Shown: positions 26,584 to 33,614 of the stretch, piece by piece
Layout: every line of letters starts with the position of its first letter
Numbering within the stretch: the stretch's first letter is position 1
Source: a candidate division Hyd24-12 bacterium UBA5074
GTDB taxonomy: Bacteria; Fermentibacterota; Fermentibacteria; Fermentibacterales; Fermentibacteraceae
Reading direction: 5' to 3'
DNA length: 34,618 bases
Assembly (NCBI GenBank): GCA_002414865.1
Contig: DIAQ01000112.1
Location: 1-34,618, forward strand
Translations under genes and position numbers: made by a program
Notes under the pieces: model-generated
The model's input: the letters and a program-made list of their open reading frames with translations, nothing else
Database searches by the model: none
What the model was told of the DNA's origin: nothing

Positions 26584-28045
26584 CTGATTCAGCGGAGTAG
26601 TTCGGGGCTTCCTTGGTTATGAGCACATCGTGGGCGTGGCTCTCCCTGAGGCCGGCCGCCGTTATCCTCACGAAACGGGCCCTGCCGGGAAGCTCTGCGA
26701 CCGAAGGCGCGCCCACCAGACCCATGCCGGACCTCAGTCCTCCGATGAGCTGGTATAGATAGTCCCTGAGAGGACCCTTGAACGGCACCATCCCCTCGAT
26801 GCCTTCGGGGACAAGCTTCGACTCGGGCGAGCCCTCCTGGAAGTAGCGGTCGGCGCTGCCGTCCCTCATCGCGCCCAGAGAGCCCATCCCACGATAAACC
26901 TTGAACTTGCGTCCCTTGTAGATGACGGTTTCGCCCGGGCTCTCCGTCGTTCCGGCGAACAGCCCTCCGATCATCACGCAACCGGCTCCTCCCGCGAGCG
27001 CCTTCACGATGTCGCCGGAGTACTTGATGCCTCCGTCGGCAACTATCCTCCTGCCGAGCCTCGAGGCCTCGGTGGCGCATTCGAGCACGGCGCTCATCTG
27101 GGGGCACCCGACGCCCGAGACGATGCGGGTGGTGCAGATGGAGCCCGGGCCGACGCCCACCTTCACCGCGTCGGCGCCCGCTTCGGAAAGCGCCCTGACG
27201 GCATCGGCCGTGACCACGTTGCCGGCGACGATCACCATCGAGGGGAACGCGGCGCGGTAGACGGCCACTGCATCGATCACCCGGCGGGAGTGCCCGTGGG
27301 ACGTATCGACGAAGAGGCAGTCGACTCCAGCCTCCACGAGGGCTTCGGCCCTCTGCAGCCCCTCCGGACCCACGCCCACCGCTGCGGCAACCCTGAGGCG
27401 GCCGCGGGAGTCCTTGCATGCCGTGGGATAGCGGTTGGCCTTGTGGACGTCCTTGACCGTTATGAGGCCGACCAGCCTGCCCCGCGTATCGACAAGGGGC
27501 AATTTCTCGAGGCGGTGCTCCCTCAGCAGCCTGCGCGCATCCTCCAGGCCGGTTCCCTGGGGGGCCGTCACCAGCCTCTCCGCCGGGGTCATGAGCTCGC
27601 GCACGGGGCGGGTGGGGTCCTCCTCGAACTGGTAGTCCCTGTTGGTCAGCATTCCCACGAGGACGCCCCCCTCCAGGACCGGGAAGCCCGAGACCCCGGA
27701 AGAGGTCGCGAGATCCCTGGCGTCCGAGATCGTGGCATCCAGGGGAAGCGTGATGGGCTCCGTGACGACTCCGCTCTCGGAGCGCTTGACCCTCTTCACG
27801 TGCTCGCACTGGACCTTCACGGGCAGGTTCTTGTGGACTACCCCCATGCCGCCCTCCTGGGCGAGGGCAATGGCGAGCTCGGCCTCGGTGACGGTGTCCA
27901 TCGCCGCGCTGATGATGGGGATGTTGAGGACTATGTCGCGAGCTAGAACGGTCGAGACATCCACCTCGGACGGCAGCACCTCCGAGTAGCCGGGGAGGAG
28001 CAGGACATCGTCGAAGGTGTAGCTCTCATGCCAGCGCGGGTCCAT
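26573..28045 (-). CDS. guaB: IMP dehydrogenase
   Basis: A 490-residue enzyme that oxidises IMP to XMP with NAD+, the first committed step of GMP synthesis. The N-terminal DPRWHESYTFDDVLLLPGYSEVLPSEVDVST is typical. Two CBS domains occupy ~95-205 (VLEGGVLVGMLTNRDYQFE; LPLVDTRGRLVGLITVKDV). The catalytic Cys is in GPGSICTTRIVSGVGCPQ, and the flap region has YRGMGSLGAM with RYFQ. The C-terminal YLYQLIGGLRSGMGLVGA and ESHAHDVLITKEAPNY are also conserved. ATG 28045 gives the usual length; a GTG further up (28093) would overlap the zinc-ribbon gene. The last 11 bases overlap the pseudokinase start. Confidence 0.97.
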   Translation of the reverse strand: MDPRWHESYTFDDVLLLPGYSEVLPSEVDVSTVLARDIVLNIPIISAAMDTVTEAELAIALAQEGGMGVVHKNLPVKVQCEHVKRVKRSESGVVTEPITLPLDATISDARDLATSSGVSGFPVLEGGVLVGMLTNRDYQFEEDPTRPVRELMTPAERLVTAPQGTGLEDARRLLREHRLEKLPLVDTRGRLVGLITVKDVHKANRYPTACKDSRGRLRVAAAVGVGPEGLQRAEALVEAGVDCLFVDTSHGHSRRVIDAVAVYRAAFPSMVIVAGNVVTADAVRALSEAGADAVKVGVGPGSICTTRIVSGVGCPQMSAVLECATEASRLGRRIVADGGIKYSGDIVKALAGGAGCVMIGGLFAGTTESPGETVIYKGRKFKVYRGMGSLGAMRDGSADRYFQEGSPESKLVPEGIEGMVPFKGPLRDYLYQLIGGLRSGMGLVGAPSVAELPGRARFVRITAAGLRESHAHDVLITKEAPNYSAESDAF

Positions 28046-28064
28046 TGCGGAGAGCGCCTGCCCG

Positions 28065-28418
28065 TCAGTCGGCCCAGTAGATGATGCGGCCACAGGTGGG
28101 GCAGGTCCTGACCTGCTCGTTCCTGTCGTCGGCGGAGTAGACCGCCGTCGGGAGGCGCGTGAGGCAGCCCGTGCACCTCTGCATCACCACGGGAACCACG
28201 GCGTTGCCATAGCGGACGCAGATCTGGCCGTAGAGCGCGAGCCAGCGCTTCCCGATCGAAGACGAGAGCTGCTCCCTGATGGTCTTCAGCTCTCCGACGG
28301 CGGCATCGGGGGACAGGCCCAGCCTGACCTCCTCCTGGAGTATGTCCGCCCTTCCCAGATCCTTGATCATCACATCGAGGTCGTGCAGGCTAATGAGTTT
28401 TTCGAGGTCCGGATGCAT
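28065..28418 (-). CDS. Small C4-type zinc-ribbon protein
   Basis: A 117-residue cytoplasmic protein. The N-terminal half is helical and begins MHPDLEKLISLHDLDVMIKDLG, like the first helix of the zf-RING_7/C4-type zinc-ribbon family. That family usually has a long coiled coil of ~150 residues; here it is cut to ~60. The C-terminal zinc ribbon has CTGC and, 23 residues later, CPTCGRIIYW. Function of the family is not firmly known; nucleic acid binding is often proposed. It lies 4 bases after the EIIA-like gene stop and 19 bases before guaB, so these genes are probably one transcript. Start ATG 28418. Confidence 0.75.
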   Translation of the reverse strand: MHPDLEKLISLHDLDVMIKDLGRADILQEEVRLGLSPDAAVGELKTIREQLSSSIGKRWLALYGQICVRYGNAVVPVVMQRCTGCLTRLPTAVYSADDRNEQVRTCPTCGRIIYWAD

Positions 28419-28422
28419 CGCC

Positions 28423-28860
28423 TCAGCTTTCGATGAGCTGGAAACCCAGCATATCCGCGAGCTGCTTGCTGGAGGAGGCCTTGAAGAGTTTCTCCTGGCC
28501 GCTCTCTCCGATCTTGCCCGCGAGGTGCTTGATCAGCTCCATGTGCTCCTGCGGACCGCTGGGCTTCACTGGCGAGATGAACAGGATGATCAGGCGGACT
28601 CGCTCTTCAGGCCATGACACACCCTCGCGGGAGCGGCCCAGGACGACCACGAAGTCGTCGACCAGAATGCTCCGGCAATGGGGCATGGCCGTACCGGGTG
28701 CCACGATCGTGGCACCTGCGAGCTCCCTGGCCTCGAGGGCCCGGAGCAGGAGCTCGCGGGAATGCTCACCTGTTTGTGCAACGCAGGACAGCATTTCCGA
28801 AAGCGTCGAGGAGCGGTCCGTTGACTGAAGATCCCACAAACAGTAGCATGACCTGTCCAA
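28423..28860 (-). CDS. PTS EIIA type-2 (PtsN/fructose-like) domain protein
   Basis: A 145-residue single-domain EIIA protein, which accepts phosphate from HPr on a His. The active-site motif is GTAMPHCR (the usual G.a.PH.r; His at ~residue 61), with the preceding LLLRALEARELAGATIVAPG and the following RLIILFISPVKPSGPQEHMELIKHLAG typical of EIIA type 2. There are no EIIB/EIIC parts nearby, so it is more likely a regulator (EIIANtr-like) than a sugar transporter component. The start is TTG at 28860: AAAGGAG stands 6 bases upstream and no ATG or GTG is in frame near the domain's start. It is the first gene of an eight-gene minus-strand run. Confidence 0.82.
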   Translation of the reverse strand: MDRSCYCLWDLQSTDRSSTLSEMLSCVAQTGEHSRELLLRALEARELAGATIVAPGTAMPHCRSILVDDFVVVLGRSREGVSWPEERVRLIILFISPVKPSGPQEHMELIKHLAGKIGESGQEKLFKASSSKQLADMLGFQLIES

Positions 28861-28870
28861 GTGAGTCTCC

Positions 28871-28902
28871 TTTACCGGCTTGGCCCCGAATATAGATTAT
28901 GG
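28871..28902. promoter_or_regulatory. Divergent promoter region, EIIA operon / histidine kinase
   Basis: The short gap between the divergent starts is AT-rich compared with its surroundings (TATAGATTAT at 28891-28900). On the minus strand TATATT (28894-28889) could be a -10 for the EIIA operon. On the plus strand TTTACC (28871-28876) and GATTAT (28895-28900), 18 bases apart, could serve the kinase gene. Matches are modest. Confidence 0.35.
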
Positions 28903-28947
28903 GCGCTAAGATGCAAAGCTCTCTGGCCTTCTTCCGCGGGGTTCGGC

Positions 28948-31527
28948 GTGCCGTTGTCGAAATGTAACACAAGCTCCGAGGGTATTGTCCAGTTCCTCGA
29001 CGAAGCGGGCGTCCCAGCCGCGGAGCTGGGCGGGACAGGCGTAGCCAACGGCAGGCTCGCGGCTCTTTGCGCGGCATTCGGCGTGAGCTGCGCCGACCTC
29101 GTGGAGGGTCTCGCCTCGACTCCGCCCGGCGCATGGCCGGTTCCCTTCGGCCAGGGCGCCGTCGTGGCGGACATCCTGGAGGCAGGTGGAGGCAGGGTGG
29201 CGGTCCTGAGAGGACCGGACGGCGATCCGGCATCTGCGCTGCTCGACTCCTGGCAGGGCGCCAGGCCGGCGGCCCTCCTGGACGGGTCTGGCAGGATCCT
29301 CTCCTGTGGCACGGAATTCGCGGGCCGCTTCGAAGCCGCCCCCGGAATGCGCGCGAGCACGCTGGCGGACCAGGCTTCCCGGGCCTCGTTCTCCGGGGCG
29401 CTCGAGGAATGCCTCTCCGGGCGCGATACAGCCTCCTTCACATGCGAGATGGTCGAGCAGGGAGGCGGCACGACCTCCTGGGTGATGTCCCTCCGACGGC
29501 TCCCGGTCCCGGGGAGTCCGGTGCTGATGTGCCTGGATCCCCCCTCCATGAGCCCCGCCGGCCTTTCGAGGACCGGCACCGGCATGCTGGCGAGGATCTT
29601 CGCCGGCATCCCCGTCCCGGCGATCATCGTGAGCAGGGAGGGCTTGATCGTCAGGGTCAACGACTCGGCAGCGGAGATCGCCCTCGCGGCCACGGGGAGG
29701 AACCCTCTCGACTCTCACTTCTCGGACTGGATCGCCGAATCCGACCGGGAGAGCGTTGTCGAGATGCACCGGGTGCGGTCCGAAGGAGGATTCGCACCGT
29801 TCAGCTATGACGTGCACCTCGCCATGGCCGGAGAAGCCCCGGCCTACAAGGCCACTGCGCTCCTCATGCCGGAGAGCGGAGACACGCTCGTCTTCATCTC
29901 CCCTCCGGGAGGATCCTCCGCACCGGCCGACGCCCCCGGCCAGACCAGGGCCGCTGCGCTCGGCAACCTCACCGTTCTCCTCAAGCCCGGTCCGCCCGCC
30001 GACCTTCGCAGGCTGGTCCTGGACATACTCCGCATCGGAACCGGAGCGCGCGGCGTTTCGCTCGTCGGGGGAGGGGCCATCTCCACAGCGGGAGAGGTGC
30101 CCCTGGGCGACCAGGGGCAGGATGCGCTCGAGCCCCTGAGGGAACCCGCGGGCGAGCGCTGGCAGAAGACCGCGGACGGCCTGTTCGACGTGAGCGTGGT
30201 CACCAGGCTCCGCAGCGGCGCCTGCAGGATGACCGCGTTCGGCGTGCCCTACGACTCGCCGGCGGGGGTGCCGAGGCTGGTTATCTCGCTGGTGCCGATG
30301 TTCGCCGACTACATCGACTCCGTGGAGACTGCGAAGCGGATGTCGGACGGCATAACCTCCGTCATGGACACCTGGGACACCCTCTCGGCGGAGAAGGGCG
30401 GGCTCGATGCGTTCCTCCAGAAGTCCGCCGAGGGCATCGGTGCCACCGGCATCCATCTCTGGGGGCCGGCAGGCAGCGATGGCCAGCTGCAGCTCCTCTC
30501 CTCGCAGGGGGAGGGAAGGGACATCGGGTCTCTCAACCTCCAGGCGGAGACCTCTGCCGGATGGGCATATGCCCACAACGAGACCGTCTATGTCGCCGAC
30601 ACTCTCAGGGACAGCAGGTTCACGCCCCTCACCCCCGGCTCCAGGAGCGAGGTGAGCGTTCCGCTGCTCCAGGGCACCCGGGCCCGCGGAGTGCTCTCGG
30701 CCACCAACGGCAGCCAGGGGGCCTTCGGAAGCCCCGTCCCGGGCCTGCTGAAGCTGCATTCGATGATCCTCTCGCTCTGGCTGCAGTCCAGGACCGCCTC
30801 GACCCCGAGGGACGAGCCGGCGGGCGGACAGGACATCCGCGAGTCCCCCAGGAGCGAGGTGGACGATATCCTGCTGAGCCTGGGGCACAGATTGAAGGCG
30901 CCGGCGGCAGCCATCCGGGGCTTCGTGGACCTGCTCGAGTCGGGGCGCATCCAGGCTCCCGATGAAGCCGCCATGGAGGCGGTGAGGTCGATCGCCGGCG
31001 CGGCCAGGTCGCTCTCGGAGTCGGTGGAGCGCCTCCTGTCGCTGGTCAGGCTCATGCTGCGCGAGGACAGGCCGGACAGCTCCTGGGGAGATCCGGAGGC
31101 GGTGGTGCAGTCGCTCGCGCCCGTGCTCGGCGCCTCGGTGGAGGAAGCCGGGCTGCACTTCAGGCTGGAGACGACGGGGAAGGGATTCTCGGCGCTCTTC
31201 GACAGGTCGAGGCTGGAGGAGATACTCCGCGAGCTCGTCGACAACGCCATCAGGTTCAACAGGCCGGGGGGCGACGTGGCCATAAGGATGAGGCAGGAGG
31301 GATCGTCGTGGACCCTCGAGGTCGAGGACTCGGGACGCGGGATCCCGTCGAGATCTCTGCCGTACATCTTCGACCGCTTCTACCGCTCGGGGGACGATCC
31401 GAGGAGCCTGGGCATCGGGCTGACCATCGTCAGGAGGCTCGTGGAGAGGCTCGGGGGGATGGTCACCGTCTTCAGCAGGGAGGGGCGCGGCTCCAGGTTC
31501 GTGCTCCGATTCCCGCTGTCCGGGTGA
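28948..31527 (+). CDS. Soluble PAS/GAF sensor histidine kinase
   Basis: About 859 residues with no membrane segment, so probably cytoplasmic. From the N-terminus: a unique ~130-residue region (SSEGIVQFLDEAGVPAAELG), a weak PAS-like segment, a PAS domain (IPVPAIIVSREGLIVRVNDSAAEI), a degenerate GAF-like segment, then a clearer GAF domain (LDAFLQKSAEGIGATGIHLW to VSVPLLQGTRARGVLSATN). HisKA follows with the phospho-acceptor His647 in LGHRLKAPAAAIRGF; Arg replaces the usual Glu after the His. The ATPase domain has N-box RELVDNAIRFNRPGG, DSGRGIP, F-box YIFDRFYRSGDD and SLGIGLTIVRRLV. The start is uncertain: GTG 28948 (TTG 28954 next) lacks a clear SD, and the frame is open to 28861. No response regulator is in the window. 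queA follows after 4 bases. Confidence 0.88.
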   Translation: MPLSKCNTSSEGIVQFLDEAGVPAAELGGTGVANGRLAALCAAFGVSCADLVEGLASTPPGAWPVPFGQGAVVADILEAGGGRVAVLRGPDGDPASALLDSWQGARPAALLDGSGRILSCGTEFAGRFEAAPGMRASTLADQASRASFSGALEECLSGRDTASFTCEMVEQGGGTTSWVMSLRRLPVPGSPVLMCLDPPSMSPAGLSRTGTGMLARIFAGIPVPAIIVSREGLIVRVNDSAAEIALAATGRNPLDSHFSDWIAESDRESVVEMHRVRSEGGFAPFSYDVHLAMAGEAPAYKATALLMPESGDTLVFISPPGGSSAPADAPGQTRAAALGNLTVLLKPGPPADLRRLVLDILRIGTGARGVSLVGGGAISTAGEVPLGDQGQDALEPLREPAGERWQKTADGLFDVSVVTRLRSGACRMTAFGVPYDSPAGVPRLVISLVPMFADYIDSVETAKRMSDGITSVMDTWDTLSAEKGGLDAFLQKSAEGIGATGIHLWGPAGSDGQLQLLSSQGEGRDIGSLNLQAETSAGWAYAHNETVYVADTLRDSRFTPLTPGSRSEVSVPLLQGTRARGVLSATNGSQGAFGSPVPGLLKLHSMILSLWLQSRTASTPRDEPAGGQDIRESPRSEVDDILLSLGHRLKAPAAAIRGFVDLLESGRIQAPDEAAMEAVRSIAGAARSLSESVERLLSLVRLMLREDRPDSSWGDPEAVVQSLAPVLGASVEEAGLHFRLETTGKGFSALFDRSRLEEILRELVDNAIRFNRPGGDVAIRMRQEGSSWTLEVEDSGRGIPSRSLPYIFDRFYRSGDDPRSLGIGLTIVRRLVERLGGMVTVFSREGRGSRFVLRFPLSG

Positions 31528-31531
31528 TCTC

Positions 31532-32557
31532 GTGGGGCTGACCAGGTCGGACATCATGTATGACCTCCCGGTCGAGCTCATCGCCCAGGAGCCGCCGGCA
31601 TCCAGGCGTGACAGCAGGTTGATGGTCATCGAGAGAGCCTCCCGCACGATCACCCATTCCATCTTCTCCAGCCTCCCCTCCTTCCTTCGGCCGGGGGACC
31701 TCCTGGTCCTGAACGACACCGGAGTCAGGAAGGCAAGGCTCACGGGAATCCGCCCGGACACCGGGGGGAAGGCCGAGGCTCTTCTCCTCGAGGAGATGGG
31801 GGGCGGAACCTGGAAGGCCATGCTGAAGCCGGGCAGGAGATCCAGGAAGGGTGCGACCCTGGACTTCGGCCACGGGCTCGAGGCAGTCGTGGCCGAGGTC
31901 CTGTCGCCGGGCAGGGTTCTCCTGCGGTTCGGGACTTCTGGATGCGCGCTGGAGGAAGCCCTGGCAGAGGCCGGCGAGGTGCCGCTCCCGCCGTACATCC
32001 GGAGGAAGGCGGGACCTCTGGACGAGGTGCGCTACCAGACTGTCTACGCGAGTCATCCCGGAGCGGTAGCCGCCCCCACGGCTGGCCTGCACTTCGACGG
32101 GGAGATGCTCCGCACCCTCGAGGACGGCGGGGTTCGCGAGGCCTGTCTGACCCTCCATGTCGGCCCCGGGACCTTCGAGCCGCTCCGCCACGACGAGATA
32201 GACAGGAACGAGCTGGAGGCCGAGAGGTACGTGTTCCCGGGCCCGTGCGCCTCCGCCGTGCAGTCGGTCCGGGCTTCGGGCGGCAGGATCGTCGCCGTGG
32301 GGACCACCTCCGCCAGGGTGCTGGAGACTGCGGGAGACGGAGGGCCTTCCGCGGGGTGGACCTCCCTGTTCATAAGGCCGCCGTACGAATTCAGGGCCGT
32401 CGACGCTCTCATCACGAACTTCCATCTCCCGGGCAGCTCGCTCCTCTGCCTCGTCGGCGCATTCGCCGGTCTCGAGCTCATGCGGCAGGCCTACGAGGCT
32501 GCCATCGCGGAGAGGTACCGGTTCTACAGCTACGGCGACGCAATGCTGATCCTGTGA
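31532..32557 (+). CDS. queA: tRNA preQ1(34) S-adenosylmethionine ribosyltransferase-isomerase
   Basis: A 341-residue enzyme that transfers and isomerises the ribosyl part of SAM onto preQ1 in tRNA, forming epoxyqueuosine. Conserved features are DLPVELIAQEPPASRRDSRLMVI at the N-terminus, FLRPGDLLVLNDTGV, PLPPYIRR, RYQTVYASHPGAVAAPTAGLHF, LTLHVGPGTFEPLR, VGTTSARVLE and DALITNFHLPGSSLLCLVGAFAG. The GTG at 31532 gives the normal N-terminus, 4 bases after the kinase stop; ATG 31556 would cut it short. It is 16 bases from the membrane protein gene that separates it from tgt, the enzyme acting before it in the pathway. Confidence 0.96.
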   Translation: MGLTRSDIMYDLPVELIAQEPPASRRDSRLMVIERASRTITHSIFSSLPSFLRPGDLLVLNDTGVRKARLTGIRPDTGGKAEALLLEEMGGGTWKAMLKPGRRSRKGATLDFGHGLEAVVAEVLSPGRVLLRFGTSGCALEEALAEAGEVPLPPYIRRKAGPLDEVRYQTVYASHPGAVAAPTAGLHFDGEMLRTLEDGGVREACLTLHVGPGTFEPLRHDEIDRNELEAERYVFPGPCASAVQSVRASGGRIVAVGTTSARVLETAGDGGPSAGWTSLFIRPPYEFRAVDALITNFHLPGSSLLCLVGAFAGLELMRQAYEAAIAERYRFYSYGDAMLIL

Positions 32558-32573
32558 CGATGGAGGCCGTCTC

Positions 32574-33614
32574 ATGACCGTGACCGCGAGATACCTGGCC
32601 TGGCTCCACAGCATCAAGCCGACCTCCAGGCAGCACCTGGGGCTGGCCCTCATGGAGACCGCCCTCCTCCTCGCATGGGCGCTGATGCTGGACTCCGTGA
32701 TCAGGTTCGCCACGAGCGCCTACCTGCACATCCTGCCGCTCACCTTCATCCTGGCGGCCAACATCCTCGCATGGCTGGAGGATCCCGGGGTCTCGAGGAT
32801 GGCCGATCCGATGACTGCCAAGGGGCTCGCGGAGGTCGACTCGAACGGCAGGAAGCCGCCACGGTGGAGGACCCTCCTGAGGCTCCTCGTCACTCCTCCG
32901 GCGCTGCTCCTGCTGATGGCGGGCTTCCTGCCCGTCCTCTCGGGCAGGCGCTCGCTGCCCGAAGTGTGCGCCGGGGTCAGGCTGGTCGCTCTCGATCCTT
33001 CGCTGGACCCCAGGAGGATCGACCGGATCATGTCGATCAGGAGTCGCAACCGCAGAACCGTCCTGGTCTACACATTCCTGTCACTCGCCATCGCAGCGCT
33101 CATCATCCTGATACCCCTCGACGGCCGCAGCGGCGGAGGCCGGGCGGCCGGAGGCCCCGTGCAGGCGATGGACGAGCACGACCGCGACCTCATGGCCACC
33201 TATCTCGAGCAGTCGGCGCTGTACCCCGACAGCATCGAGTTCCATGTACGCCTCGCCAGCCTCTATTACCGCAACGAGATGAAGGGTGATCTGGAGGCCG
33301 AGCTCGACTACATCGAAAGGCTCGATCCGGGGAATCCCATGCTGCTCCTGAGACAGGACCTGGAAGGCCCGGAAGTGCCGGGGACGGAAGGCATGCCCGA
33401 GCTGAGCGAGCTCGGCTTCGGCCCGCCCGAGGACGTCCAGGAGGCCGACAGCCTCTCGTCCGACAGCCTCGCGACGCAGGGTGCGGCCGCCGATTCCTCC
33501 CAGCCCGGCCCGGTCCCGGCAGGTGCGGCGCCCGAGGCCGGCGCCACTCCTTCGGAAGCAGCCCCGGAGGAGGCGCCCGCCTCCCTCCCCGTGCCGGAGC
33601 CTGCGCCCGAATGA
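32574..33614 (+). CDS. RDD-like membrane protein with TPR-like, Ala/Pro-rich tail
   Basis: A 346-residue protein starting at ATG 32574 with GGAGG 7 bases upstream. Four hydrophobic segments can be read: ~23-45, ~50-68 (HILPLTFILAANILAWL), ~104-122 (LLVTPPALLLLMAGFLPVL) and ~163-182 (VLVYTFLSLAIAALIILIPL). The stretch GFLPVLSGRRSLPEVCAGVRLVAL resembles the end of RDD domains (..RrqslHDllaGT.VV), but the Arg-Asp-Asp residues are not all present, so this is a weak match. A soluble region with one or two TPR-like helices (DSIEFHVRLASLYYRNEMKGDLEAELDYIERLDPGNP) is followed by ~80 residues rich in Ala, Pro, Glu and Ser. It sits between queA and tgt; its stop overlaps the tgt start by 4 bases (ATGA). 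A transport or anchoring role in queuosine metabolism is speculation. Confidence 0.7.
   Translation: MTVTARYLAWLHSIKPTSRQHLGLALMETALLLAWALMLDSVIRFATSAYLHILPLTFILAANILAWLEDPGVSRMADPMTAKGLAEVDSNGRKPPRWRTLLRLLVTPPALLLLMAGFLPVLSGRRSLPEVCAGVRLVALDPSLDPRRIDRIMSIRSRNRRTVLVYTFLSLAIAALIILIPLDGRSGGGRAAGGPVQAMDEHDRDLMATYLEQSALYPDSIEFHVRLASLYYRNEMKGDLEAELDYIERLDPGNPMLLLRQDLEGPEVPGTEGMPELSELGFGPPEDVQEADSLSSDSLATQGAAADSSQPGPVPAGAAPEAGATPSEAAPEEAPASLPVPEPAPE

Noticed and set aside
28906..31998. Open frame of over 1000 codons on the minus strand opposite the histidine kinase and queA
   Set aside because: No domain or motif can be read; it is Arg/Pro/Gly-rich and mirrors the codon bias of two well-supported plus-strand genes.
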